Assembly: GCA_015056915.1 (NCBI GenBank)
Contig: SVFK01000006.1
Span: 1-64,000, forward strand
Length of the DNA stretch: 64,000 nt
Source: Lachnospiraceae bacterium
Lineage (GTDB): Bacteria; Bacillota; Clostridia; Lachnospirales; Lachnospiraceae
Direction: 5' to 3'
Shown in pieces: positions 25,428 to 34,448 of the stretch. Below the pieces are notes generated by a model. The model was not told where the DNA came from and did not search any database. It saw only the letters and a list, made by a program, of their open reading frames with translations. Made by a program: the position numbers and the translations under genes. Numbering within the stretch: the stretch's first letter is position 1; every line of letters starts with the position of its first letter.

Positions 25428-27125
25428 ATGAAGAGAATAATACCTGTTGCTGTAGCGTTGCTTTTAATTCTATTGATTGCGGGCGTTACGGTAGGAAGCT
25501 ATTTGCTCGACAAATACTCTTATAGTAAGGAACGAGCTGATTGGAATGAATATTATCAGGTGTCGGGGAATCAAAGTGCAATTATCTTACAGGATGAGAT
25601 GATTGCGGAAAAAGCGGTAATAAAAGATGGAATGTACTATTTTGACCTGACAACCGTTCATAAATATTTTAATGAGATTTTCTATGTGGATATGACGGAA
25701 AACATTTTGTTGTATACCACAGCAACCGAAATTATACGCTCTAATTTTGGAGAAACCACTTATACTACGCCGGCAGGAACACAGGATGCAGGCTATGTGA
25801 TAAGCTATGTAGAAAACGATGTGGTATATGTGGCAGCTGATTATGTGAAGCAGTATACGAATTATTCTTATGATGTCTATGATTCTCATATTCAAGTATA
25901 TACGGAATGGGGGAGAAAGGAGATAGCAGAAATCAGTAAGGATACGGCAGTGCGCTTAAAGGGTGGTATTAAGAGCCCTATATTGAAGGATTTGACAGCA
26001 GGCGACACTGTGGAGATTCTGGAGCAGATGGATACCTGGAGTAAAGTAAAAACTGCTGATGCTGTGATTGGATATGTGGAGAATAAGCGGTTAAGCAATC
26101 AGACCACAGTACAGGAGACTCCGGTAACGGATTATGTGGCACCGGAATATACTTCGCTGACTATGGAAGGAAAGCTGAGTCTGGGTTGGCATGCAATCGG
26201 TGGAGAAGGCGGTAATTCCACACTGGAGGAAATGGCTGCCGGGGCTCAGGGAATGAATGTAATCGCTCCTACATGGTTTAGCTTAAATGATGAAGAGGGA
26301 AATTTCAGAAGCTTTGGTTCTGCAGATTATGTAAACCGAGCTCATAATATGGGGCTTCAGGTATGGGGTGTTTTAGATGATTTTAATTACAACAATGAGA
26401 CCGGTGCCGGCTTAAGCGTATACAATGTATTGTCATCTACAACAAAGAGACAGAAGCTTGCACAGAATATAACAGATGTGGCCTTAAGTCTGGGGCTGGA
26501 CGGTATTAATCTTGACTTTGAGCGATTGGGTGCAGACAGCGGAGTCCATTTTGTACAGTTTTTGAGAGAATTGTCGATTTTGTGCCGAAGCAATGGCTTG
26601 GTGCTTTCCGTAGACAATTATGTTCCTTTTAACTTTAATGATTACTATCGACTTGATATTCAGGGGCAAGTTGCAGATTATGTGATTATTATGGGTTATG
26701 ACGAACACTGGCATGGAAGCGGAGACCCAGGAAGTGTGGCAAGTATTGATTATGTAACCGGTGGTATTACCAGAACGCTGGAGGAGGTGCCGGCAGGAAA
26801 GGTAATAAATGCATTACCGCTCTATACCATTCTGTGGCGAATTGAAGGTGCTGAGGTTACGGATGAGTATCTGACCTTCAATAATACGGAAGATTTCTTA
26901 AACAGATTAAGTGTGGAGCCGGAATGGCAGGAGAGTACCTGTCAGAATTATGCAGAGTGGACCTCCGGTAGTGTGACCTATAAGATATGGCTTGAGGATA
27001 TGGAATCCTTACGTGTGAAGCTAAGTGTTATGAGTGCAAACGAGATTGGTGGTGTGGCAGTATGGCGCCTGGGCTACGGAACACCGGCTATCTGGGAATT
27101 AATTAGCGCCTATGTCAATTCATAG
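25428..27125 (+). CDS. Secreted/anchored GH18-family glycosidase-like protein with SH3 domain
   Basis: 565 aa from the ATG at 25428 (GGGAG site). An N-terminal membrane anchor (about 5-27) is followed by a copper-amine-oxidase-like region (~45-160) and an SH3b-type domain (~166-222; AVRLKGGIKSPILKDL). A GH18 barrel follows, with the catalytic signature DGINLDFE at 358-365 and Glu365 as acid. This layout is common in Clostridia and resembles YaaH/SleL-type cell-wall or spore glycosidases. The likely substrate is N-acetylglucosamine-containing glycan. It is monocistronic with its own promoter and terminator. Confidence 0.87.
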   Translation: MKRIIPVAVALLLILLIAGVTVGSYLLDKYSYSKERADWNEYYQVSGNQSAIILQDEMIAEKAVIKDGMYYFDLTTVHKYFNEIFYVDMTENILLYTTATEIIRSNFGETTYTTPAGTQDAGYVISYVENDVVYVAADYVKQYTNYSYDVYDSHIQVYTEWGRKEIAEISKDTAVRLKGGIKSPILKDLTAGDTVEILEQMDTWSKVKTADAVIGYVENKRLSNQTTVQETPVTDYVAPEYTSLTMEGKLSLGWHAIGGEGGNSTLEEMAAGAQGMNVIAPTWFSLNDEEGNFRSFGSADYVNRAHNMGLQVWGVLDDFNYNNETGAGLSVYNVLSSTTKRQKLAQNITDVALSLGLDGINLDFERLGADSGVHFVQFLRELSILCRSNGLVLSVDNYVPFNFNDYYRLDIQGQVADYVIIMGYDEHWHGSGDPGSVASIDYVTGGITRTLEEVPAGKVINALPLYTILWRIEGAEVTDEYLTFNNTEDFLNRLSVEPEWQESTCQNYAEWTSGSVTYKIWLEDMESLRVKLSVMSANEIGGVAVWRLGYGTPAIWELISAYVNS

Positions 27126-27150
27126 ATGAAACAAGGTAAGCAATAAGAAT

Positions 27151-27186
27151 GGGCTGTCGCAAATGCGACAGCCCGATTTGTTTTTA
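27151..27186 (+). terminator. Terminator of the GH18 gene
   Basis: A perfect stem GGGCTGTCGC / GCGACAGCCC with an AAAT tetraloop, followed by GATTTGTTTTTA. Confidence 0.88.
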
Positions 27187-27201
27187 GTGATTTGTTAAAG
27201 A

Positions 27202-27996
27202 TTAAACTCTTTTCAAAGCACGCTTGCCTAACAGACATACAACAGCAGTACCTAATAACAGGAAGATAGAATTGTTTTCTCCGGTCTTGGGAACATCATC
27301 ATATTCATCTGCGGATACAGCCGGCTGAGTGGTTGCAGGGGCAGAAGGAGTAGTTGAGGGAGTGGTGCTGTAGTATGTAGCATCCGTTAAAATGGTTGCA
27401 TAGCTGATATTGAGTTTACCTTGAGCCACATTGTACATTTCAAAATGTACGCGACCATCATCAGTCTTTCTGATTACATGATCTACAGTACCGTCTGCGG
27501 TTGCACTACCGGTGGATTGTGCCATGGTATCAATAAAGGTTAAATCGTTCACATTGCCGTGGAAGCTTGCAGCGGCAAAATCATACAGATAAGCATCGTT
27601 TACATCGCCGGTAACAGCAGCACTGGAACCGCTGAGAACATAGCACTGATCCACACCCTTGGTGCTTACAACAGCGGAGGAATTCTGCGCTACAGTCAGA
27701 TTGCTCAGCTTAACGCCAACTTCTATGTTGAGATGAGGTGCATATCCGTTGTTGTCTACTACGATTACATCGCCGTCCTTAATTAAATCATGCAGATACA
27801 TAAGGTTGTGGTGGGTTGCGGAATCGTTCCAACCGCCGGTCTGGTATCGCCAGTCCTGAACATCGGTGACATACTTGATATAGTAGGTTACGGGCTCGTC
27901 TGCGGAAGCTGTCATCGCATTGACACCGGGAAGTAGTGCGCAGATCGCCGTTGCGGTCAGTAGTGCTACAAATTTTTTCAGTCTGTTCATTTTCAT
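27202..27996 (-). CDS. Cell-wall-anchored surface protein with VPKTG sorting signal
   Basis: 264 aa. A signal peptide ends near ASA at about residue 32. A 170-residue unknown ectodomain rich in Asp, Asn and Val follows, then a Ser/Thr/Pro linker (STTPSTTPSAPATTQP). The C-terminal sorting signal is VPKTG (235-239), a hydrophobic stretch and KRALKRV. The class B-type sortase encoded 12 bp upstream in the same operon is the expected anchoring enzyme; clostridial SrtB enzymes are known to use PxTG-type motifs. The ectodomain function is unknown. Confidence 0.82.
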   Translation of the reverse strand: MKMNRLKKFVALLTATAICALLPGVNAMTASADEPVTYYIKYVTDVQDWRYQTGGWNDSATHHNLMYLHDLIKDGDVIVVDNNGYAPHLNIEVGVKLSNLTVAQNSSAVVSTKGVDQCYVLSGSSAAVTGDVNDAYLYDFAAASFHGNVNDLTFIDTMAQSTGSATADGTVDHVIRKTDDGRVHFEMYNVAQGKLNISYATILTDATYYSTTPSTTPSAPATTQPAVSADEYDDVPKTGENNSIFLLLGTAVVCLLGKRALKRV

Positions 27997-28008
27997 AATG
28001 AAACCCTC

Positions 28009-28920
28009 CTAGTTTGTTGTTTGCAAGTCATCCTGTACGGGCAGGTAGTTGTCACCGCTTTCGACTTCCTTGGCCACCACCACAAATCTTCCCTGCTCTA
28101 CGTGGTATACACATGTGGACAGGGTGAGGAAGTGATCGCCGAATTCGGCGGTAACACCGGTATCGTATAGGGATAATTTTTTAATATTGTTATAAAAGTC
28201 ATCAAATTCTTCCTGTGTGTCTGCCTGGAAAAATTTGTAGAACTTAAATACCTGGTCGCTTTTCTTGTATACCTGAGAACGGAATACGGCGATTACCTCG
28301 TAATTGCGTTGGCATTCTTCGGTATATAGGACGATTTGTTTGTGATGCTCGTAATAATCCTTGTCTTCATAATCTGTCAGATTGCCAAACATTGCACCGG
28401 AACGCATGTTGTGTCCGTGGATAATCAGATTAGTGCTTAACGGTTCTAAGGAGCTGTCAGTATCCAGAATCAGGCAACCGTTTTGATTGTCAGAGCCATC
28501 GAAATCCCGATAGAGATAATAGTTTTCATCGCGTGGTGTCCACATAACCGGATAATCGATAGTAGTGTCCGGAATCTGAATCCAGGCGGCCATATCCCCG
28601 TTGGCTTCAAAAGCTTCTGTATAAGGGTTGGGCACGCGCATATCCGGTGTGGGTGCGGGTGTTTCGTCAGGCTCCGGTGAAGGAGTAGCCGTATCGTTGT
28701 CTGTAAAGATGACCGGCTCCGGTGTGGGAGCAGTGGTCTCTATGTCGTCCTCCGATGTGGGAATCTCAGCCGGGGCGGGCGAAGGCTGTAATGCTTCTAT
28801 GGTTTCCAGAGTGTGCCTGTTGTCAAGAGATTGGCGAAGCAGTAATATTCCGGCAGCAACCAGACAACCTACGGCAATAATTGTAAGTAAAATTGAAATA
28901 AGTTTCTTCTTTTTTTCCAT
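28009..28920 (-). CDS. Class B-type sortase
   Basis: 303 aa from the ATG at 28920. A membrane helix (about 7-28) is followed by a ~90-residue Pro/Thr/Glu spacer (PTPEPV, PSPEPDETPAPTPD) and the sortase fold. The catalytic residues are His168 (NLIIHGHN), Cys270 (LTLSTC) and Arg278 (EQGR). The SGAMFGNLTDYEDKDYY block is typical of SrtB. The track's 39-residue upstream extension is basic and unlikely. Its substrate is probably the VPKTG protein downstream. A perfect -10 lies only 6 bp before the ATG, so the mRNA may be leaderless. Confidence 0.87.
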   Translation of the reverse strand: MEKKKKLISILLTIIAVGCLVAAGILLLRQSLDNRHTLETIEALQPSPAPAEIPTSEDDIETTAPTPEPVIFTDNDTATPSPEPDETPAPTPDMRVPNPYTEAFEANGDMAAWIQIPDTTIDYPVMWTPRDENYYLYRDFDGSDNQNGCLILDTDSSLEPLSTNLIIHGHNMRSGAMFGNLTDYEDKDYYEHHKQIVLYTEECQRNYEVIAVFRSQVYKKSDQVFKFYKFFQADTQEEFDDFYNNIKKLSLYDTGVTAEFGDHFLTLSTCVYHVEQGRFVVVAKEVESGDNYLPVQDDLQTTN

Positions 28921-28926
28921 ATTCCT

Positions 28927-28956
28927 ATTATACGTCAGAAAAAGAGTCCCATGCAA
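28927..28956 (-). promoter_or_regulatory. Promoter of the sortase-substrate operon
   Basis: On the minus strand TTGCAT and TATAAT are 18 bp apart. The -10 ends 6 bp before the sortase ATG, putting the predicted +1 at the A of the start codon. Confidence 0.6.
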
Positions 28957-29036
28957 CTGTTTTAGAGGGATAATTTTTAAAAAATTCTTAATTTTTTGGA
29001 AAAGATAGAAAGTTATTGCTGTGACTCTTATGCGCA

Positions 29037-29042
29037 TATAAT
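29037..29042 (+). promoter_or_regulatory. Possible -10 element of the cwlD-like gene
   Basis: A perfect TATAAT lies 27 bp before the ATG. The best -35 (TTGCTG) is at a short 15-bp spacing, so the assignment is weak. Confidence 0.35.
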
Positions 29043-29068
29043 GCTACAAAAAAGAAAAGAAATAAGCT

Positions 29069-29770
29069 ATGAATAAGAAACAACATAAGGTAATGACAAT
29101 CATTATGGGAATATTGTTGGTGGTTTCCATGCTTTTCATAGGAAAAGAGACTGCCTCCTATGTAGGAAGCGCCAGCATAAAGATACAGCAGCCCTGTGTG
29201 GTAATTGATGCGGGGCATGGCGGAGAAGACCCGGGAAAGGTCGGAATCAATGGTGCGCTGGAAAAGGATATTAATCTGCAAATAGCCCTTTTGGTAAAGC
29301 AATATCTGGAGCAGAATGATATAAGAGTCGTGATGACCAGAGAGGATGAGAATAGCTTGAATGATGCCAATGCATCCAACAAAAAGGTGCAGGATATGAA
29401 ACGTAGGATTGCCCTGATTGAAGAGGCGGCACCCTTACTTACAGTGAGTATTCATCAAAACAGCTATCCTGAAGAATATGTACATGGTGCGCAGGTGTTT
29501 TACTATGAGGGAAGCACTCAGGGGAAACAACTGGCAGAAGTGATACAGAACCAGTTTGTCAAAAGAGTTGACCCTGAAAACAAGCGCCAGATTAAGGCTA
29601 ATGACAGCTATTATTTGTTAAAGAAGACTCAGACTCCCATTGTTATTGTGGAAAGTGGGTTTCTTTCCAATCAGGCGGAAGCGGAAAAACTCTGTACAAG
29701 AGAGTATCAGGAACGAACTGCATGGGCTATTCATATGGGCATCCTGCAATACTTAAACGGCAGTGATTAA
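29069..29770 (+). CDS. cwlD: N-acetylmuramoyl-L-alanine amidase, CwlD-like
   Basis: 233 aa. An N-terminal signal anchor (about 9-24) is followed directly by an Amidase_3 domain. The zinc ligands His50 (DAGHGGEDPG), Glu65 (NGALEKDINL) and the His in SIHQNS, plus the catalytic Glu in VESGFLSN, are all present. The short single-domain form with an anchor matches CwlD, which helps make muramic lactam in spore cortex. A general cell-wall amidase is possible. Confidence 0.85.
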   Translation: MNKKQHKVMTIIMGILLVVSMLFIGKETASYVGSASIKIQQPCVVIDAGHGGEDPGKVGINGALEKDINLQIALLVKQYLEQNDIRVVMTREDENSLNDANASNKKVQDMKRRIALIEEAAPLLTVSIHQNSYPEEYVHGAQVFYYEGSTQGKQLAEVIQNQFVKRVDPENKRQIKANDSYYLLKKTQTPIVIVESGFLSNQAEAEKLCTREYQERTAWAIHMGILQYLNGSD

Positions 29771-29839
29771 TTTCTTTCATTTTTGCGGAAAATGTGATAT
29801 ACTAACTAAAGTATACAGATTGATAGAAGGTGCTGTTAG

Positions 29840-30904
29840 ATGGATACAGAAATTATTAAGATTGCAGACAGTGGTGACTTATCGGAGGCGGACGATGCCA
29901 AGCTGCGGGCTGCGGGTGAAATTGTGCGGCAGGGTGGTTTGGTGGCTTTCCCTACGGAGACGGTATATGGCTTGGGCGGAGATGCTTTGAATAAAGAATC
30001 CTCTCATAAAATATATGCGGCGAAGGGACGTCCCTCTGACAATCCACTGATTGTTCATATCTGTGAATTTGAAGACATATACCCCATTGTGAGGGAAGTG
30101 CCGGAGGATGCAAAGAGGATAGCGCAAGCGTTCTGGCCGGGTCCCCTTACCATGATTTTACCAAAGTCGGATAAGGTTCCTTCCGAGACGACGGGGGGAT
30201 TGGATACGGTGGCTGTGCGCATGCCGGCGCATCCGGTGGCGCAGAGGTTGATTGCCTATAGCGGCGGTTATGTGGCAGCACCAAGTGCCAATACTTCAGG
30301 AAAACCAAGTCCTACGGTTGCCAAATATGTAGTGGAAGATATGCATGGGAAAATAGACGTTATTATTGATGGCGGAGAAGTGGGAATCGGACTGGAATCC
30401 ACTATTATTGATTTGACGGTATCGCCTCCTATGGTATTGCGCCCCGGCTATATAACCCGAGAAAAGCTGGCAGAGGTGCTTGGACAGGTTGAGAGTGATG
30501 TGACAATCTTAAGGGAAGATAGCGGTCAGGCACCCAAAGCCCCCGGTATGAAATACAGACATTATGCACCGAAGGGGGAACTGACTATTGTACAGGGTGA
30601 AGCCCGGAAGGTGATGGAATATATTAATGATTGTTCGGCAGAGGATAGAGAAGCCGGACAAAGAGTTGGTGTGATTGCCACGGCAGAAATGAAAGAACAC
30701 TATTGTGCTGATGTGGTGAAAAGTGTGGGAAGTCGAAAGGATGAAGAGAGCATTGCCAGACACCTTTATACCATATTGAGAGAATTTGATGATGAAGGCG
30801 TTACCAGAATTTATTCCGAGGGCTTTGTGGCGGAAGGTTTTGGACAGGCCATCATGAACAGATTATTAAAGGCAGCAGGACATAGTGTTGTAGAGTTGAA
30901 ATAG
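29840..30904 (+). CDS. Threonylcarbamoyl-AMP synthase (Sua5 type)
   Basis: 354 aa: a YrdC domain (about 20-210) plus the C-terminal Sua5 domain. It makes threonylcarbamoyl-AMP for the t6A37 modification of ANN-decoding tRNAs. Substrate-binding motifs include AFPTETVYGLGGDA, KGRPSDNPLIVHI and APSANTSGKPSPT; the inter-domain segment SGQAPKAPGMKYRHYAP is a Sua5 hallmark. It starts a run of closely spaced housekeeping genes with rpiB, upp and the dCMP deaminase. Confidence 0.93.
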   Translation: MDTEIIKIADSGDLSEADDAKLRAAGEIVRQGGLVAFPTETVYGLGGDALNKESSHKIYAAKGRPSDNPLIVHICEFEDIYPIVREVPEDAKRIAQAFWPGPLTMILPKSDKVPSETTGGLDTVAVRMPAHPVAQRLIAYSGGYVAAPSANTSGKPSPTVAKYVVEDMHGKIDVIIDGGEVGIGLESTIIDLTVSPPMVLRPGYITREKLAEVLGQVESDVTILREDSGQAPKAPGMKYRHYAPKGELTIVQGEARKVMEYINDCSAEDREAGQRVGVIATAEMKEHYCADVVKSVGSRKDEESIARHLYTILREFDDEGVTRIYSEGFVAEGFGQAIMNRLLKAAGHSVVELK

Positions 30905-30942
30905 TTATTAAAAATAAAAATGATATATAAGGAGGTAGCATT

Positions 30943-31368
30943 ATGATAGCAATCGGAAGTGATCATGGTGGATTTGATTTAAAGGAAAAGGTGGTTGAAT
31001 ATTTAAAAAGCCATAATATTCCTTATAAGGATATGGGTTGCAACAGCAAGGACAGCTGTGACTATCCGGTATTTGGACGCGCGGTGGCACAGGCTGTAGC
31101 ATCCGGAGAGTGCGAGAAGGGAATTGTAATCTGTACCACCGGAATCGGCATCAGCATTACAGCCAATAAGGTTAAGGGAATTCGCTGCGCATTGTGCGCA
31201 GATACCTTGTCTGCAAAGCTGACCCGTCTCCATAATAATGCCAATGTTCTGGCTATGGGAGCCGGTATTGTGGGCGATAATCTGGGAATAGAAATCGTAG
31301 ACACCTTCCTGAATACAGAATTTTCGGGAGAGGAAAGACATCAGCGCAGAGTGGATTTGATTGAGTAG
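30943..31368 (+). CDS. rpiB: Ribose-5-phosphate isomerase B
   Basis: 141 aa. It shows [15 protein letters not shown] at the start and the active-site loop [16 protein letters not shown] with its cysteine base, plus [19 protein letters not shown]. It interconverts ribulose- and ribose-5-phosphate. An allose-6-phosphate isomerase activity is possible in this family. AAGGAGG precedes the ATG; upp follows after 11 bp. Confidence 0.93.
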   Translation: MIAIGSDHGGFDLKEKVVEYLKSHNIPYKDMGCNSKDSCDYPVFGRAVAQAVASGECEKGIVICTTGIGISITANKVKGIRCALCADTLSAKLTRLHNNANVLAMGAGIVGDNLGIEIVDTFLNTEFSGEERHQRRVDLIE

Positions 31369-31379
31369 GAGGAAATCTT

Positions 31380-32009
31380 ATGGCAAAAGTAGTGGTTATG
31401 AATCATCCCTTGATTCAGCATAAAATCGGTTTTATTCGGAGAAAGGACACCGGAACCAAGGATTTCAGACAGACCATCAGTGAGATTGCAATGCTGATTT
31501 GCTATGAAGCCACCAGAGATTTGAAACTGGATGAGGTTGAGATAGAGACACCTATCTGCACTACAAAGGCAAAGGAATTAAAGGGTAAGAAAATGGCTAT
31601 TGTTCCTATTCTTAGAGCCGGACTTGGCATGGTGGACGGTGTGTTGAATTTGATTCCGGCAGCAAAGGTGGGGCATATCGGTCTGTACCGTGATCCGGAT
31701 ACCTTAAAGCCGGTAGAATATTATTGCAAATTACCTGCGGATTGCGCAGAAAGAGAAGTGTTTGTGGTGGACCCCATGCTGGCAACAGGCGGTTCCTCTG
31801 TGGCTGCTATCCAGATGCTGAAGGACAAGGGGTGTAAGAACATTCACTTTATGTGCATTATTGCGGCGCCGGAAGGTGTAAAGGCTATGGAGGAAGCTCA
31901 TCCCGATGTGGACATGTATATCGGTGCCATGGATGAGAAGCTGAATGACCATGGTTATATTGTTCCGGGTCTGGGAGATGCCGGTGATCGTATTTTCGGT
32001 ACGAAGTAG
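31380..32009 (+). CDS. upp: Uracil phosphoribosyltransferase
   Basis: 209 aa, standard length. The PRPP-binding loop is [14 protein letters not shown], the uracil-binding C-terminal region [12 protein letters not shown], and the start [17 protein letters not shown] is typical. It makes UMP from uracil and PRPP for pyrimidine salvage. It is co-transcribed with rpiB, which feeds the ribose-phosphate pool. Confidence 0.95.
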   Translation: MAKVVVMNHPLIQHKIGFIRRKDTGTKDFRQTISEIAMLICYEATRDLKLDEVEIETPICTTKAKELKGKKMAIVPILRAGLGMVDGVLNLIPAAKVGHIGLYRDPDTLKPVEYYCKLPADCAEREVFVVDPMLATGGSSVAAIQMLKDKGCKNIHFMCIIAAPEGVKAMEEAHPDVDMYIGAMDEKLNDHGYIVPGLGDAGDRIFGTK

Positions 32010-32024
32010 GAGAGGGATAAGCTT

Positions 32025-32525
32025 ATGGATATGAAACCAAAGAGCGCAAAGCGCAGGGACTATATCAGTTGGGATGAGTATTTTATGGGAGTTGCACATT
32101 TGGCAGGGATGCGCTCCAAGGACCCCAATACACAGGTGGGTGCCTGTATTGTCAGCGACAATCATAAAATATTATCTATGGGGTATAATGGTTTTCCGCA
32201 GGGATGTTCCGATGATGATTTTCCTTGGGATAGAGAAGGAGAAGTACTGGACACCAAATATCCTTTTGTAACGCACAGTGAACTGAATGCTATATTAAAT
32301 TATCGTGGAGGTTCATTAGAGGGAACCAAGCTGTATGTCTCTTTGTTCCCGTGTAATGAATGCGCAAAGGCAATTATACAGGCCGGCATCAAAACAGTAG
32401 TGTATGCCAGTGATAAATACGATGGTACGCCAATGAATATTGCATCCAAGAGAATGTTTGATGCGGCAGGAGTGCAGTATATTTTATACCAGAAATCAGG
32501 AAGAGATATACATATTGAGGTGTAA
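32025..32525 (+). CDS. dCMP deaminase (ComEB family)
   Basis: 166 aa. The zinc site is THSELNAILN plus PCNECAKAI, preceded by DPNTQVGACIV, as in deoxycytidylate deaminases. It converts dCMP to dUMP for thymidylate synthesis. The start is the ATG 15 bp after upp with a GGAGAGG site, so it belongs to the same nucleotide-metabolism operon. Confidence 0.9.
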   Translation: MDMKPKSAKRRDYISWDEYFMGVAHLAGMRSKDPNTQVGACIVSDNHKILSMGYNGFPQGCSDDDFPWDREGEVLDTKYPFVTHSELNAILNYRGGSLEGTKLYVSLFPCNECAKAIIQAGIKTVVYASDKYDGTPMNIASKRMFDAAGVQYILYQKSGRDIHIEV

Positions 32526-32575
32526 CAGGCAATAACAGAAGCTGCAAAGTATCGGCAATAGGAGAGGATTTGTAA

Positions 32576-33736
32576 TTGAAGGTTTTACGTAAGATGGTGG
32601 CTGTGTGTATGGTTACGATTATGGTGGGTTTGCTATCGGCGGATTGCATAGTGGCGACAGCAACTTCTACCATGCAACAGATTCAACAGCAGGAACAGCA
32701 GAAAAACGAGCTGGAGAATCAGTTGAGCCAGACACAGGAGAACTTAGAGGACCTAAAGGGGGAACACAGTACCCTGAAGGGAGAACTGAATAATCTGAAT
32801 ACACAGCTGACAGAAGTAAGCGAGAATCTTGCCTCCCTTGAACAGCAGATTGCAGATAAGGAGCAGGAGATTTCCGATACGCAGGAAAGTCTGGCGGAGG
32901 CGAAGGCTACTGAAAGCTGGCAATACGACAGCATGGTAATACGCGTGCAGTCCATGTATGAGATGAATGAAAGTAGCTATGTCAATGCTATTTTGAGCAA
33001 GGGAAGCTTTGATGAGATGCTTAATGCGGCAGACTTTTTTGAACAGATAGCAGCATATGACAAGCTGAAGCTGGAAGAGTTTAAAGAGAACCGTAGGCTG
33101 ATAGAAGAGCAGGAGGCGTGTCTTCAGAACGAGAAGATAGAATTGGACAACCTGTTGGTGGCTGCGGAGGCTGAAAAGAGCAAGGTATCAGGGCTGATTA
33201 GTCAGACCTCCAATACCATGGCACAATATGCGGAACAGATATCTGATGCGGAACAACAGGCATTGGCATATGAGGCTGAGATTAAGAAGGCTGAAGAAAA
33301 TCTGGATACGCTGAGAAAGAAGCTGGCAGAAGAAATGGCATTGTCCCAGACGGCAGCCAATTCTACCTGGCGGGATATTTCCGAGGTGAGCTTTGCAGAA
33401 GGAGACAGATATCTGCTTGCTAATCTCATCTACTGTGAGGCGGGCGGAGAGCCCTATGCCGGGCAGGTGGCTGTAGGTAGCGTGGTAATCAATCGTGTGT
33501 TAAGCTCGGTATTCCCGGATACGGTGGTAGGAGTCATCTATCAGAGACGCCAATTCTCGCCTGTAGCCAGTGGAAGACTTGAATTGGCACTTGGAGCCAA
33601 CAAAGCAACGGAAAGCTGCTATCGGGCTGCGGATGAGGCGATGTCAGGAGTGACCAACGTGGGCAACTGCGTTTTCTTTAGAACGCCCATTGAGGGTCTG
33701 ACCGGTATTAATATCGGCGGACATGTCTTCTACTAA
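32576..33736 (+). CDS. Secreted coiled-coil cell-wall hydrolase (SleB-type C terminus)
   Basis: 386 aa starting at a TTG with a GGAGAGG site. A signal peptide (about 1-30) is followed by ~220 residues of coiled coil rich in Gln/Glu (NELENQLSQTQENLEDL). The C-terminal Hydrolase_2 domain (~275-386) shows LLANLIYCEAGGEPYAGQVA with the probable catalytic Glu, then VGNCVFFRT. The coiled coil resembles FtsX-activated hydrolases such as CwlO/PcsB, so it may act in division or elongation as well as spores. A terminator follows. Confidence 0.85.
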   Translation: MKVLRKMVAVCMVTIMVGLLSADCIVATATSTMQQIQQQEQQKNELENQLSQTQENLEDLKGEHSTLKGELNNLNTQLTEVSENLASLEQQIADKEQEISDTQESLAEAKATESWQYDSMVIRVQSMYEMNESSYVNAILSKGSFDEMLNAADFFEQIAAYDKLKLEEFKENRRLIEEQEACLQNEKIELDNLLVAAEAEKSKVSGLISQTSNTMAQYAEQISDAEQQALAYEAEIKKAEENLDTLRKKLAEEMALSQTAANSTWRDISEVSFAEGDRYLLANLIYCEAGGEPYAGQVAVGSVVINRVLSSVFPDTVVGVIYQRRQFSPVASGRLELALGANKATESCYRAADEAMSGVTNVGNCVFFRTPIEGLTGINIGGHVFY

Positions 33737-33804
33737 GAGGTATGGTTGGCTGTTTTATTGTAAAGTTAATTTTTTCACACCTAGGTGGAACGGTCACCTG
33801 CACA

Positions 33805-33835
33805 AAAAATAGAGGCATATGCCTCTATTTTTGTC
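33805..33835. terminator. Bidirectional terminator, near-perfect palindrome
   Basis: AAAAATAGAGGCAT / ATGCCTCTATTTTT is a 28-bp perfect palindrome with T-runs on both strands, between convergent genes. Confidence 0.88.
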
Positions 33836-33874
33836 CCAGCTCATAAAAAGCACGAACGGTCGTAAATTCCAAAG

Positions 33875-33961
33875 TTACGCACATTTAGAAATTCCATCAT
33901 TTGTTTCGCAACCAGGTGCATGGGAATTACCTTTACAATAAAACGGTTTGCACCATGCCAT
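33875..33961 (-). CDS. Candidate 28-aa Cys-containing microprotein
   Basis: An ORF too short for the track, starting 7 bp after the stop of the DUF402 gene. It encodes 28 residues with four cysteines, including MAWCKPFYCKGNSHAPGC. The spacing C-x4-C-x8-C-x8-C could bind metal. There is no clear ribosome site, though coupling to the upstream stop is possible. It is a weak candidate that may be chance. Confidence 0.25.
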   Translation of the reverse strand: MAWCKPFYCKGNSHAPGCETNDGISKCA

Positions 33962-33968
33962 TGTGTGG

Positions 33969-34448
33969 CTACAGTCCCATTTTTTCTAAGTGATCCTGTA
34001 AGCGGTCAAATTTATCGCGGTATATCAAGGTGAGTAGGTTATTTAACTGGCGTAGGCATTGACTTAACTGTTCGGCAGTTATCAATTCTTTGTCAAAGGC
34101 CTCTGCAAGCTCATCCAAATCCACTACCTGCACGGTGCCATCGGGATAAATGATGACATCTGCCAACAAATCTGTGACGGTTAAGGTGTTTTCGGTCTCA
34201 TTATAATCATAATCCACCACATCACAATACCAATAAAGAAGCGAATTGTCATGGCGATAAAATTTGCTGATTTTGATGCCTTCCTTCAAAAAATAGCAGG
34301 AACAGCCGTGGGAAAAGGTGGTCTTGGGGTTTAAAGTGTTCCATTTGGTGATAATCACTGTGTCGCTCTGCTCCATAATCTGGTCATCCTTAAGAAGGAT
34401 GCATTCTGCGGGAATCAGGCGCTTTCTGTATAGCTTAAGGGGTTTCAT
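33969..34448 (-). CDS. DUF402-family protein
   Basis: 159 aa from an internal ATG with an AAAGGAG site at normal spacing. It shows the DUF402 pattern: KPLKLYRKRLIPAECILLKD near the start, then WYCDVVDYDYNETENTLTVT and VQVVDLDELAEAFDKE. The family is related to FomD and YgaC/YtqA-type nucleotide or RNA-end processing proteins; the activity here is unproven. The same frame is open upstream into the GNAT gene, but the internal ribosome site and family length argue that this is the real unit. Confidence 0.8.
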   Translation of the reverse strand: MKPLKLYRKRLIPAECILLKDDQIMEQSDTVIITKWNTLNPKTTFSHGCSCYFLKEGIKISKFYRHDNSLLYWYCDVVDYDYNETENTLTVTDLLADVIIYPDGTVQVVDLDELAEAFDKELITAEQLSQCLRQLNNLLTLIYRDKFDRLQDHLEKMGL

